Below, piece after piece: positions 18,446 to 26,953 of a stretch of DNA of 64,000 nt. Positions within the stretch are counted from its first letter, which is position 1; every line of letters begins with the position of its first letter. The stretch lies in the NCBI GenBank assembly GCA_029887765.1, contig JARXPF010000003.1:62001-126000 (forward strand), given 5' to 3'. This DNA is from Candidatus Methanomethylicota archaeon. GTDB lineage: Archaea; Thermoproteota; Methanomethylicia; Methanomethylicales; Methanomethylicaceae. The notes beneath the pieces were generated by a model that worked only from the letters and a program-made list of their open reading frames with translations, ran no database searches and had not been told where the DNA came from. A program made the position numbers and the translations under genes.

Positions 18446-18468
18446 GTATAGAGCTCTTGAAAATAAAT
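18446..18468 (+). repeat. Right copy of the 23-bp direct repeat bounding the fkbM insert
   Basis: In the Gfo/Idh reading frame this copy still encodes YRALENK followed by TGA, and it also contains the TTG start of the next gene. It looks like the original gene junction, with the left copy regenerating the Gfo/Idh end after insertion. Confidence 0.8.
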
Positions 18469-19155
18469 GAAATTCCAAAAATACTTTTAGGAACATCTCC
18501 TTTTATAGGAGCAGGACAATTTGGAATAAAATCTTATTATTATTATAAATATTTTTATGAAAATCCAAAAAATATGGAAAAAATAATTTTAAAATCTTAT
18601 AATTTAGGTATAAAGGGAATTCAAGCACTTCCTTATGATAGAATAATAGAATCTATAAAAAATGTTGAAAGAAAAATAAATGAAAAATTTAAAATAATTG
18701 CAACTATAAATTCAATTGAAGATATTGATAAATTTATAAATTTAAATACTATTGCATTTATTCTTCATGCATCTATAACTGATTCAAAGAATTTAAATAA
18801 AATTTTAAAAATTTTAGATTCAATAAAATCTTTAGGATTTCTTACAGGTCTTGCTACTCATAAACCATTTTCTATACTTAAATGGCTTTTAGAAAATTCA
18901 ATTGATTTTGATTTAATAATGATTCCATTTAATAAATTAGGAATTTTTATGGATGAAAAACCAGAAATAATTTATGAATTAGTAAAAAAATTGGAAAAGC
19001 CTATAATAGGTAAAAAAGTTTTAGCAGCTGGTAAATTAAATCCATATGAAGCTTTAGAATATGCTTCAAAATATTTAGATATTATAGCATTAGGAATTGC
19101 ATCTGAAAAAGAAGCAATTGAAACTTTTTCCATTGCTTTAAAATTTTTTAAATAG
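18457..19155 (+). CDS. TIM-barrel protein related to aldo/keto reductases
   Basis: 232 residues starting at TTG 18457 with GAGGTG 10 nt upstream. Sequence features suggest a (beta/alpha)8 barrel: an early LLGTSPFIGAGQFG strand-loop, then KIIATINS, IAFILHAS, LTGLATHK, LIMIPFN, KPIIGKKVLAAGKL and IALGIAS at regular spacing. The fold is like the aldo/keto reductase superfamily, but the usual catalytic Tyr/Lys/His set is not evident. Before the fkbM insertion it would have overlapped the sugar dehydrogenase gene by 14 nt, implying joint expression. Its 3' end overlaps the convergent tenA gene by 8 bp. Confidence 0.6.
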   Translation: MKINEIPKILLGTSPFIGAGQFGIKSYYYYKYFYENPKNMEKIILKSYNLGIKGIQALPYDRIIESIKNVERKINEKFKIIATINSIEDIDKFINLNTIAFILHASITDSKNLNKILKILDSIKSLGFLTGLATHKPFSILKWLLENSIDFDLIMIPFNKLGIFMDEKPEIIYELVKKLEKPIIGKKVLAAGKLNPYEALEYASKYLDIIALGIASEKEAIETFSIALKFFK

Positions 19156-19810
19156 GCCATTGTTCTAGTTTATATGCACTATCCCAAAACATATATTCAT
19201 ATTTACTAGTTGTTATAAAGTGCTTCTTCATCTCTTCTCTTTGTTTTTCATTTAATATTTCTGCTAATTCATTTGTTATTTCAATTACTACTTCACAAAC
19301 TTCAGCAAATTCTTTTGAAGAATAAGTATTTATCCATCTTTGATAAAGTTCTTTTTTTGAACCTTTTTTCTCAAGTTCTTTACCTACTTCCCAATATATC
19401 CAATAACATGGTAATAATGCTCCTATTAATTCATGATATGATCCAGAATAAGCTATTGCTATAAGATATGTTGTATAAGCTAAATTTGTAGGAGACATTG
19501 GAATTTTTTTCACATCACTTTCACTTAATCCCCAATCTTTGAAAAAACTTTCATGAAGAGCTCTTTCAACAACTAAAGCTATTTTAGCATGTTCACTAAA
19601 TTTTATCATCCATTCTTCTTTAGGTGATTTTGCAGCTGCAATATTAAGTGCTCTAGCATATTCTCTTAAATAATGACTATCTTGAATGACATAGAATTTA
19701 AACTTCTCTTCTTCAAGATTTCCATCAACTAATCCTTTTATAAATGGATGTTCAATTATAGCATTATAAATTTTTAATATAGAATTCCATAATTCATTTG
19801 AAAATTTCAT
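19148..19810 (-). CDS. tenA: TenA-family aminopyrimidine aminohydrolase (thiaminase II)
   Basis: 220 residues from ATG 19810, which has AGGTGA six bases upstream; the frame's earlier GTG lies inside this site. Helical TenA/THI-4/PqqC fold with the catalytic Cys in LLPCYWIYWEVGKEL, an upstream YxxY-type aromatic region and the C-terminal EYMFWDSAY segment. The Cys-containing type hydrolyses aminopyrimidines in thiamin salvage. It directly follows a second TenA-like gene that lacks this Cys. thiL, needed to finish thiamin synthesis, is 9 kb away. Confidence 0.9.
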   Translation of the reverse strand: MKFSNELWNSILKIYNAIIEHPFIKGLVDGNLEEEKFKFYVIQDSHYLREYARALNIAAAKSPKEEWMIKFSEHAKIALVVERALHESFFKDWGLSESDVKKIPMSPTNLAYTTYLIAIAYSGSYHELIGALLPCYWIYWEVGKELEKKGSKKELYQRWINTYSSKEFAEVCEVVIEITNELAEILNEKQREEMKKHFITTSKYEYMFWDSAYKLEQWPI

Positions 19811-19815
19811 ATTAT

Positions 19816-20442
19816 TCACCTATAAATTCCATTCCAAAACATTAATTCATATGCTTGAATCATTATAGCACATTTCTCCATTGTTTTTTCATATTTTTCT
19901 ATATAATTTTCCATTACTTTAATTGCCATTTCTTCTATATTTGAAGGTATGGAAAATAATTCAAAAAATCCTATATTCTTTATTCCATAATTATTTTTTA
20001 ATGCATTACCAAGTCTTTTACAAGCTTCTCCCCATACTGGTATATTAACTATAAGTGCTGTAGCTTGTTCTCCAGCATTTGCATAATTTGCAAGCCAAGA
20101 AAGATAATGAGTATAAGAAACAGCTTCAGGAATTATATTACTTAATTCTTTAATTTTCAATTCTTCAATTAATTTTTTAAGTCTAATAAAAGCTTCTCTA
20201 TCTCCACTTACTAAAGAATAGAAAAATTCTATTTCATCTTCATCTTTAGCTCTAGATAACATTATTGCTAAAGATTTCATATCATGATTTACAATATAGT
20301 ATTGTTGTATTGCAAATAATTTTATTTTTTCAATATTTAATTTTCCTTCTTCAGCTTCTTTAATAAAACCATGGTTTATAATTTTTTCATTTTCTTTAGA
20401 AAGCTTTTCTCTTATATTTGAGAGAAATATTTTGGATTTCAT
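19816..20442 (-). CDS. TenA-like protein without the catalytic cysteine
   Basis: 208 residues, same all-helical fold as its neighbour: FAIQQYYIVNHDMKSLA, SYTHYLSWLANYANAGEQA, and AYELMFWNGIYR at the C-terminus. At the position of the TenA nucleophile the sequence reads IVNIPVWGEACKRLG, with no matching Cys, so it resembles the TenA_E subgroup or PqqC-like relatives that use Glu instead. The stop codon overlaps the next ribosome binding site, so the two TenA genes are one operon. Substrate unknown. Confidence 0.8.
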   Translation of the reverse strand: MKSKIFLSNIREKLSKENEKIINHGFIKEAEEGKLNIEKIKLFAIQQYYIVNHDMKSLAIMLSRAKDEDEIEFFYSLVSGDREAFIRLKKLIEELKIKELSNIIPEAVSYTHYLSWLANYANAGEQATALIVNIPVWGEACKRLGNALKNNYGIKNIGFFELFSIPSNIEEMAIKVMENYIEKYEKTMEKCAIMIQAYELMFWNGIYR

Positions 20443-20526
20443 AAATTAATTTTTATAAAGTAATATTTTAAAGCATTATTATAACTTTGTTATAATTTCA
20501 TATGTTAATTTATATATAAAATTAAA

Positions 20527-21507
20527 TCATGGTTTTTCTAATTTATTAAGAATATCTAAAATTAACTTAGCAGATTCTCTCCAAGTTGGCATTTTTATAG
20601 GATTTCGATAAGGATTTTTAAAAATATATATTAATTTCTTAGCTATTTCTTCAGGTTCCCAAATACATTCAATTACATTATTGATTTTAATACCTTTAGG
20701 AAATATTGTAGGAAGACCCATAGCAAGCCATTCTATAAGTTTTAAACTTTCAGTATCATATGCATGTATTCCTACATCTGCAATTGTTATAATTTCAGGA
20801 ACTTTTTCATATTCAATATATCCTTTAAATTTTACATTTTTATTTGAAATTTTTTCAAGAAATTTTCTTGAAAGACCATCACCAAATATCCAAAATTCTG
20901 CATTAGGAATTTCTTTTATTACAAAATCCATAGCTTTTATTGCTTTTATTAAAAATTTTGCATACATAGGAGTAAGTTTACCTATGTAAATTGCTAATGG
21001 AAAATTTACTTTATAATAATTTCTTAATAATTTTCTATTGTATTTATTTAAATCAAAAAGTTTTTCATCATAACCATTAGGTACTAGAATAACTTTATCT
21101 TTAATATTTTTAGCATAATTGTAAGAAGATAAACCAGCAGAAAAAACAAGATTTGCTCTTTTTATCATTATTTTTTCTAAAATTTCAATAATTGGAATAA
21201 ATTTCTTTTTTATACCATTCCAATTATCTCTACAAAGTTTTGATTTTATTTCAACAAAGTCATAAATCCACTTCAATCCAATAAAAGAAAGAATAAGAGC
21301 TGCAATTCCAGCTCTAAAACCAGAAAATATTTTCCACTTTATTTTCCAATACTTAATTGTAGTAATTATACCAATAATAGGATTATAACTTTCAATTACT
21401 ATAACATTACAATTAAGAGATTTTAATTCTTTTATTAAATGATCAGATCTTTGTGGAAATTTACCTCCTATTCTTGAAGAACTTACTAATAAAAGTGAAT
21501 TTTCCAT
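20527..21507 (-). CDS. Glycosyltransferase, GT4-like (GT-B fold)
   Basis: 326 residues from ATG 21507, preceded by GAGGG seven bases upstream; a further ATG 30 bp earlier lacks a ribosome binding site. The C-terminal half has the GT4 pattern: NGYDEKLFD, LAIYIGKLTPMYAK, AEFWIFGDG, and a DVGIHAYDTESLKLIEWLAMGLPTI-like segment, with the nucleotide-sugar-binding acidic residue in ESLKLIEWLA. The N-terminal half carries KFPQRSDHLIKEL. Acceptor and sugar unknown. Lies next to an epimerase and the S-layer genes. Confidence 0.8.
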   Translation of the reverse strand: MENSLLLVSSSRIGGKFPQRSDHLIKELKSLNCNVIVIESYNPIIGIITTIKYWKIKWKIFSGFRAGIAALILSFIGLKWIYDFVEIKSKLCRDNWNGIKKKFIPIIEILEKIMIKRANLVFSAGLSSYNYAKNIKDKVILVPNGYDEKLFDLNKYNRKLLRNYYKVNFPLAIYIGKLTPMYAKFLIKAIKAMDFVIKEIPNAEFWIFGDGLSRKFLEKISNKNVKFKGYIEYEKVPEIITIADVGIHAYDTESLKLIEWLAMGLPTIFPKGIKINNVIECIWEPEEIAKKLIYIFKNPYRNPIKMPTWRESAKLILDILNKLEKP

Positions 21508-21603
21508 TTTAATCCCTCTTATAATAAATTTTACCATATTTTATGAAAATAAAAATTTCTAATTATTGACTAAATAAAAAATATTGATATAATTATGATA
21601 TTT

Positions 21604-22593
21604 TTATACTCTTCTTAACAACCATCTATGTGGATTATTTTTTATCCACTCAATTTCTCTTTTAATTCCTTCTTCAAGTTTTACTTTTGGTTTCCATCCT
21701 TTTTTCATAGCTTTACTTATATCAAGTTCAAGAATTTTTAATTCCTTTGGTATTCTCCATCTTCCTGTTATATTTGAATATTTTCCTTCTTCTAAATTTT
21801 CAAATATTGGTTCAAAATTTAAACCTGATATTTTTATTATAAGTTTAGCTAATTCTTTTATTGTAATTGAAGAACCACTTCCAACATTGTATACTTCAAA
21901 ACCATTCCAATCTTCTTCTATAAAAATATTATGAAATTCTACAACATCTTCAATATATATAAAATCTCTTCTTTGCATTCCATCTCCAAATATTATAGGT
22001 GGTTTTTTCTCTAAGACTACTCTTTTTATAAATTCTGTTAAAACTCTTCCATACCATTCTCTTTCACCATATACAATTCCATATCTAAGAGCACATGTAT
22101 TTAATCCATAAAATAAACTATATTGTTGACAATATAATTCTCCAGCATATTTACTTACTCCATATGGCCAATGTGGTTTTTTTGGATGTTCCTCTTTTTG
22201 TGGAATTTCTATAGCTTCACCATAAACTCCAGCTGAAGATGCATAAATAATTTTTTTAATATTTGAAATTCTTGCAGCTTCAAGTACATTTATCGTTCCT
22301 TCAATATTTGTTTTTGCATCTATAATTGGATTATTTATAGAAGAACCTATTTCAAGTTGAGCAGCTTGATGAGAAATTACATCTACTTTTTTTACAAAAT
22401 TTAAAAGAAAATTATAATCAAGAATATCTCCATTAATTAATTTTACATTTTTCATAGAAAGAATTTTTTCTATATTTTCTTTATTTCCTGTAGAAAAATT
22501 ATCATATATTATTACTTCATGTCCTTTTTTTGCAAGAGATTCTGCAATATGACTTCCTATAAATCCTGCTCCACCTGTTATTAATATTCGCAT
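21604..22593 (-). CDS. NAD-dependent sugar epimerase/dehydratase (UDP-glucose 4-epimerase-like)
   Basis: 329 residues, SDR extended family. GGAGFIGSHIAESL binds NAD, ASSAGVYGE precedes the active site and WPYGVSKYAGELY holds the catalytic Tyr-Lys pair. A RRDFIYIEDVV segment is typical of GalE-like enzymes. AGGTGA lies just upstream of the ATG. Probably interconverts nucleotide sugars for surface glycans, given the neighbouring glycosyltransferase, methyltransferase and S-layer genes. Exact substrate not predictable. Confidence 0.87.
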   Translation of the reverse strand: MRILITGGAGFIGSHIAESLAKKGHEVIIYDNFSTGNKENIEKILSMKNVKLINGDILDYNFLLNFVKKVDVISHQAAQLEIGSSINNPIIDAKTNIEGTINVLEAARISNIKKIIYASSAGVYGEAIEIPQKEEHPKKPHWPYGVSKYAGELYCQQYSLFYGLNTCALRYGIVYGEREWYGRVLTEFIKRVVLEKKPPIIFGDGMQRRDFIYIEDVVEFHNIFIEEDWNGFEVYNVGSGSSITIKELAKLIIKISGLNFEPIFENLEEGKYSNITGRWRIPKELKILELDISKAMKKGWKPKVKLEEGIKREIEWIKNNPHRWLLRRV

Positions 22594-22660
22594 TTTTTCA
22601 CCTAGTTATTAATGAAGATTAACTATATATTAAATTTATAATTATTTATGAAATTTTAAA

Positions 22661-22680
22661 CAATTGTAAACAATTGTAAA
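22661..22680 (+). repeat. Tandem 10-bp repeat upstream of the S-layer promoter
   Basis: Two exact copies of caattgtaaa stand back to back about 20 bp upstream of the TATA box. Each half contains the palindrome caattg. Its position suits a regulator-binding or promoter-upstream element. No regulator is known. Confidence 0.5.
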
Positions 22681-22697
22681 CTTTAATAAAGCGAAGC

Positions 22698-22706
22698 TAT
22701 TTATAA
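22698..22706 (+). promoter_or_regulatory. TATA box of the S-layer operon
   Basis: The box tatttataa is preceded by gcgaag, a plausible BRE. Transcription would begin about 25 bp downstream near 22728, immediately before the hairpin at 22729. Assigned by position and sequence. Confidence 0.6.
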
Positions 22707-22728
22707 GCAGAATTAATAAATTTCTAAT

Positions 22729-22744
22729 GCCCACAGTAGTGGGC
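22729..22744 (+). promoter_or_regulatory. GC-rich hairpin in the S-layer mRNA leader
   Basis: gcccac, four-base loop agta, gtgggc: a perfect six-pair stem in an otherwise AT-rich leader, ending 11 bases before the ATG at 22756 and starting at about the expected transcript 5' end. It may protect the mRNA or modulate translation; this is inference. Confidence 0.6.
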
Positions 22745-22755
22745 AAGTGGAAAAT

Positions 22756-25700
22756 ATGAATAAATTATTTGGTTCTCTATTAGTGATGGCCTTAGTACTT
22801 TCAATTGCAGCTGTAGCAATACCAGTGAAAGCAGCAGTTGTTGGAACTTTAGAAGTATCTTCACCATACTTCTATAAAGATGCAATACTTCAAGTAAAGC
22901 TTTATGATCCAGATTTAATTGGTAGTGAAAATGTAACTATTTCATATAGTATTGATGGCGGTGCACCTAAGTCTTTAGTATTATATTCACCACTTAGAAA
23001 TGGTGAATTCTTTGGATATTTTGCAAACAGTAGTGTTACAACACTTAGTTTAGCTAATCCTCCTTATGGTGGAAACTTTAGTGGTTACTTCGTTAAAGAA
23101 AGTTTAACAGAAGGCAATAAAATAACATTTACTTATATGGACTCTTCTCCAGTAGGTACAGTTACAGCTTCAGCTATTTATAAGCCATATACTGCTGAAT
23201 TAGTATCTATTGATAGGACAGAATATCCAATGTTTGGTTATATAAGAATACTAATTAGAGATTATGATTATAATTTAGATCCAACAGCAAAGGACTCTGT
23301 AACAGCTACATTTAACTTCTATAATGTAACTGGTAATAATATTACCAGCATATCAATAAGTGGAACTGAAACAGAAGTTTCTTCAGGCGTTTTCACATTT
23401 GAAATTCCATATACTACTAATACAAGTATATTTAATCCTACTGGTGCTGCTGATTTAACTGGTGTAACTAGTGGTTCTCCAATTAAAGTTGAATATTTTG
23501 ATGGCAGTGATACTGTAAGTAGATGGATTATACTTAAAACATTTCCAATTTCACTTATGGTAGAACCTTCATTTACAACTTATGGTGATTTAGTAATAAG
23601 AATTTCAGATCCTAACTTAAATCTTAAATCATGGGCGAAAGATAGTATTAATAATGCCACAATATATGGTACATATGTAAACATTACTATGGGCAATGAT
23701 TTCGTAGTTTTAACTTCTATAGATGAAACAGATGTTAATACTGGAGTCTTTGAATATAAAGTTCCTGTAGTAATTGGTACTGCTAATCCAACAGATGGAA
23801 AATTACAAGTAGAAGTTGGACAAACTAAGGCTGAAGTTAAGTATTACTTCAATGGTTCATTAAAAGCTGAAACTATTTCAACTCTTAGTACAACTCCAGC
23901 TAGTATAACTTCTGATAAAGATATGTATAAAGCAGATGCAAAAGTAAAACTAACATTAACTGCTCCTGATTTAAATGATGATGCTGCTAATATTAACTTC
24001 TTCCAAATTTCAATTCCAGGTGGTAATGCTACAATACAAGATATAAATGCTACTATGGGTGAACAAACTGTAGGTAAATTAACTATTAAAGTTAATGGTT
24101 TATTAGCAAGAGGAAAAGATCCTCAAACATTAATATTTATTGAAACTGGTGAAAATACTGGAGTATTTACTGCTTCACTTGATTTATCTAAAATATACAA
24201 TAATGCAAATGAAACATTAAAGAATGGAGATATAGTTGATGTTTCATACTATGATTGTATTAATAAAGTAACTACAAGTGTAAGATTTACCATTGGCGTA
24301 GCAGCAGCATCTATATCATTAGATAGAGATACTTATCCATTACCATATGAAGGTAATGTAAAAGTTTACATTACTGTAAAAGATAGTGAAGCAAATAAAT
24401 CACCAACAACTATTGAGTCTAGAACAGCATATTTAGATGTTTACAATTATACTGGTGGATTAGTAAAATCCAATTCTGTTCCTCTAACAGAAACTGGTCC
24501 TGATACTGGTATATTTAGTGGAAGTATAGTATTAGATAATACAACAGTGGTTAATACTAATGATCCAGCTTTAATAAATGGTTGGATTATTGCTAAATAT
24601 GTAGACCCAGCAAGTGGTAAAAACATAACTTATACTGCAAGATTTGTAGCTACTGATGCTTCAATTTCTGTTGATAAAACTTCAGTAAAAGCAGGTGATA
24701 AATTAGAAATAACAGTAATTGATCCTGATAGAAATATTGATTCAAAAACAAAAGATTCTGTTACTGTAAATGTTGAAATTGATGGTATTACGCCTCCTCA
24801 ACCCATAACACTTACTGAAACAGATGTTAATACTGGAGTATTTAAAGCAACAATAACCATAGGTTCTGGTGATTACATAGTACGACCAGGAAAGACTATT
24901 AAATTCACATATAGTGATAAAACTCCATCTTACATAACTCCTGCAACAGGTTATGTAACAGTTACTCAAACTACAAGTGTTAAATTTGCAACTCATACTG
25001 GAACTCTATCCATAGATAAAACAGAATATGGTTTAGGATCAACCATGACTGTTACACTCATAGATCCAGATCTCAATACTGATATTACATCAATTCAAAG
25101 TATAAATGTTACATTAAGAGTTCCAGGTTATCCTGATACACCTATTAAACTTACTGAGGAAAATGTAAGTAGTTCAGTATTTACAGGCAGTTATACATGG
25201 AGTGCAACTGATACTGGATTAATAGGAAAGACATTCCAGATAATCTATAGAGATGATGCTGATGCAACAGGAAAAGTTGCTTTTGCTATTGTAACAGGTA
25301 CAATCAAGAGTTGGGATGCTGAAATATCATTTGATAAAGCTTATTACAATATTGGTGATATGATAGAAATTACTGTAAAAGATCCTGATGCTAATAGAGA
25401 TCCATCTATTATTGAACAAATAACTGTACAAGTAATGTCAACCAGTGATCCAATAGGTCAAACAATTACATGTGTTGAAACTGGTGCAAATACTGGAATA
25501 TTCAAAGGTAGAATACAAATAGTAAGTGCATATGAAACTGGAAAACTCTATGTAAAAATAGGTGATACTATAACTGTTCAATATAAAGATGATTTACCAG
25601 CAGATTATGCAATTACAGGAAAGTCAAAGACATTTACTGCAACTGCAATTGTTGGAGTTCCAATTGAAAGACCTGTACCTGCAAGTGCTCAGAAATTCGT

Positions 25701-26016
25701 AGATCCAGTAACAGGAGCAGAGAAAGTTAGTGGTAAAGTTGGAGAAACTATAATGTTACAAGCATCTGTTAAAAATGTTGATGTTGTTGATAGACCATTT
25801 ACAGCAATATTCAAAGTTAAAGATGCTGCTGGTGTAACAATATTCATAAGCTGGATTACTGGAACTCTTGCACCAGGACAAGAACTTTCACCTGCAGTAT
25901 CATGGACTCCAGGAATGGCTGGAAGTTATACAATTGAAGTATTAGTTATTAAATCCATTGCAGAACCAACACCATTCTCTGATACAATATCAAAGACTTT
26001 CACAGTAACAGGGTGA
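22756..26016 (+). CDS. Large secreted repeat protein, probable S-layer lattice subunit
   Basis: 1086 residues from ATG 22756 (a GTG lies 9 bp upstream in frame). N-terminal Sec signal peptide, hydrophobic core GSLLVMALVLSIAAVAIP, likely cut after VKA. The rest is about eight Ig-like repeats of 100-120 residues, each with a D+xY start, a TVxDPDxNxD motif and a TETxxNTGxF motif (for example DKTSVKAGDKLEITVIDPD and LTETDVNTGVF). A CARDB-like segment ends the chain. There is no C-terminal membrane helix, unlike many archaeal S-layer proteins. Only about one Cys per several hundred residues. The adjacent membrane-anchored partner probably holds it to the cell. Strong promoter and favoured codons fit a very abundant protein. 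Confidence 0.8.
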   Translation: MNKLFGSLLVMALVLSIAAVAIPVKAAVVGTLEVSSPYFYKDAILQVKLYDPDLIGSENVTISYSIDGGAPKSLVLYSPLRNGEFFGYFANSSVTTLSLANPPYGGNFSGYFVKESLTEGNKITFTYMDSSPVGTVTASAIYKPYTAELVSIDRTEYPMFGYIRILIRDYDYNLDPTAKDSVTATFNFYNVTGNNITSISISGTETEVSSGVFTFEIPYTTNTSIFNPTGAADLTGVTSGSPIKVEYFDGSDTVSRWIILKTFPISLMVEPSFTTYGDLVIRISDPNLNLKSWAKDSINNATIYGTYVNITMGNDFVVLTSIDETDVNTGVFEYKVPVVIGTANPTDGKLQVEVGQTKAEVKYYFNGSLKAETISTLSTTPASITSDKDMYKADAKVKLTLTAPDLNDDAANINFFQISIPGGNATIQDINATMGEQTVGKLTIKVNGLLARGKDPQTLIFIETGENTGVFTASLDLSKIYNNANETLKNGDIVDVSYYDCINKVTTSVRFTIGVAAASISLDRDTYPLPYEGNVKVYITVKDSEANKSPTTIESRTAYLDVYNYTGGLVKSNSVPLTETGPDTGIFSGSIVLDNTTVVNTNDPALINGWIIAKYVDPASGKNITYTARFVATDASISVDKTSVKAGDKLEITVIDPDRNIDSKTKDSVTVNVEIDGITPPQPITLTETDVNTGVFKATITIGSGDYIVRPGKTIKFTYSDKTPSYITPATGYVTVTQTTSVKFATHTGTLSIDKTEYGLGSTMTVTLIDPDLNTDITSIQSINVTLRVPGYPDTPIKLTEENVSSSVFTGSYTWSATDTGLIGKTFQIIYRDDADATGKVAFAIVTGTIKSWDAEISFDKAYYNIGDMIEITVKDPDANRDPSIIEQITVQVMSTSDPIGQTITCVETGANTGIFKGRIQIVSAYETGKLYVKIGDTITVQYKDDLPADYAITGKSKTFTATAIVGVPIERPVPASAQKFVDPVTGAEKVSGKVGETIMLQASVKNVDVVDRPFTAIFKVKDAAGVTIFISWITGTLAPGQELSPAVSWTPGMAGSYTIEVLVIKSIAEPTPFSDTISKTFTVTG

Positions 26017-26021
26017 TATAA

Positions 26022-26927
26022 ATGAAAACAAAAATTTTTTCTCCTTTTTTCTTATTATTATTAATTACTCCAATATTAGCTTCAACACTTACTATTACAA
26101 CTGATGCTAATGTTTATTCACCAGGAGATACAATAATTGTAACTGGAAGTGCAATTCCAAATGCTGATGTAACAATTCAATTATTTAATCCAAATAATGA
26201 ACTTGTTGATATAGTAATTGTAAAATCAGGATCAGATGGCTCATATGCAACTTCTTTTAAACTTCCATCAACAATGCCAATGGATAAATGGATTTTTGGA
26301 ACTTATACTGTAAAAGCATTTATGGCAGGTCAAACAGCTACTAAAACTATAACAGTTCAATTAAGAATTATTGTTACTGGAAAAGTTGTTGATTCTACTG
26401 GAGCTCCAATTTCAGGAGCTACAGTTACAATAGATACTGTTTCTGCTACAACAGGAGTAGATGGATCTTTTACAATAGGACTTCCAGCTGAAGGAACTTA
26501 TACAATGAAAATAACAAAAACAGGTTACTATGCTTATACTGCTAAAGTAACTGCTACTGCAGATAAACCAACTAATGTAGGAACTATAACATTAGTAAGT
26601 CTTGAAGATATGATTGCAATTCTTCAAAAACAAGTAAATGATTTAAATGCATCATTAGATTCTGCTAATAAAGAAATATCTTCATTAAAAACAGCATTAG
26701 AGTCTGCTAATAAAGAAATTTCTACATTAAAAGATCAAGTTAAAACATTACAAGGAATTGCTACAACAGTTTCAGATCTTCAAAAAGCTGCTTCAAGTTT
26801 AGATGCTAGTGTAAAAGCTTTACAAGCTACAGTAGCACAATTACCAGCTTTCTATGCATTAGCATTTATAGGTATAGTAATTGCTATAATAGCAATAGTA
26901 CTTGTATACAGAAAAATAGCAAAATAA
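26022..26927 (+). CDS. Membrane-anchored coiled-coil surface protein, probable S-layer stalk
   Basis: 301 residues. Signal peptide (FSPFFLLLLITPILAS), an Ig-like domain beginning NVYSPGDTIIVTG, a carboxypeptidase-regulatory-like domain (VTGKVVDSTGAPISGATVTI), a coiled coil from about residue 195 to 270 with a 14-residue tandem repeat around SANKEIS, and a C-terminal membrane helix (FYALAFIGIVIAIIAIVLVY) ending in RKIAK. The layout parallels the SlaB stalk of Sulfolobales, though sequence homology is not claimed. It starts 5 bp after the lattice gene with GGTGAT, so the pair is one operon, ending at a T-run. Confidence 0.8.
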   Translation: MKTKIFSPFFLLLLITPILASTLTITTDANVYSPGDTIIVTGSAIPNADVTIQLFNPNNELVDIVIVKSGSDGSYATSFKLPSTMPMDKWIFGTYTVKAFMAGQTATKTITVQLRIIVTGKVVDSTGAPISGATVTIDTVSATTGVDGSFTIGLPAEGTYTMKITKTGYYAYTAKVTATADKPTNVGTITLVSLEDMIAILQKQVNDLNASLDSANKEISSLKTALESANKEISTLKDQVKTLQGIATTVSDLQKAASSLDASVKALQATVAQLPAFYALAFIGIVIAIIAIVLVYRKIAK

Positions 26928-26941
26928 TTTTTTCTTTTTTT
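26928..26941 (+). terminator. T-rich terminator of the S-layer operon
   Basis: A run of T residues with a single C begins right after the stop codon of the stalk gene on its coding strand, the usual archaeal intrinsic termination signal. The convergent rpiA gene ends 13 bp further on. Confidence 0.5.
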
Positions 26942-26953
26942 ATCTTATTAATT

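Noticed and set aside
22661-22680. CRISPR-like repeat
   Set aside because: Only two adjacent 10-bp units with no spacers. No CRISPR array or cas gene was seen anywhere in the window.
24742-24996. Minus-strand ORF inside the S-layer gene
   Set aside because: Rich in Cys/Ser/Tyr by antisense reading of a repeat protein; no start signal and no family; a shadow frame.
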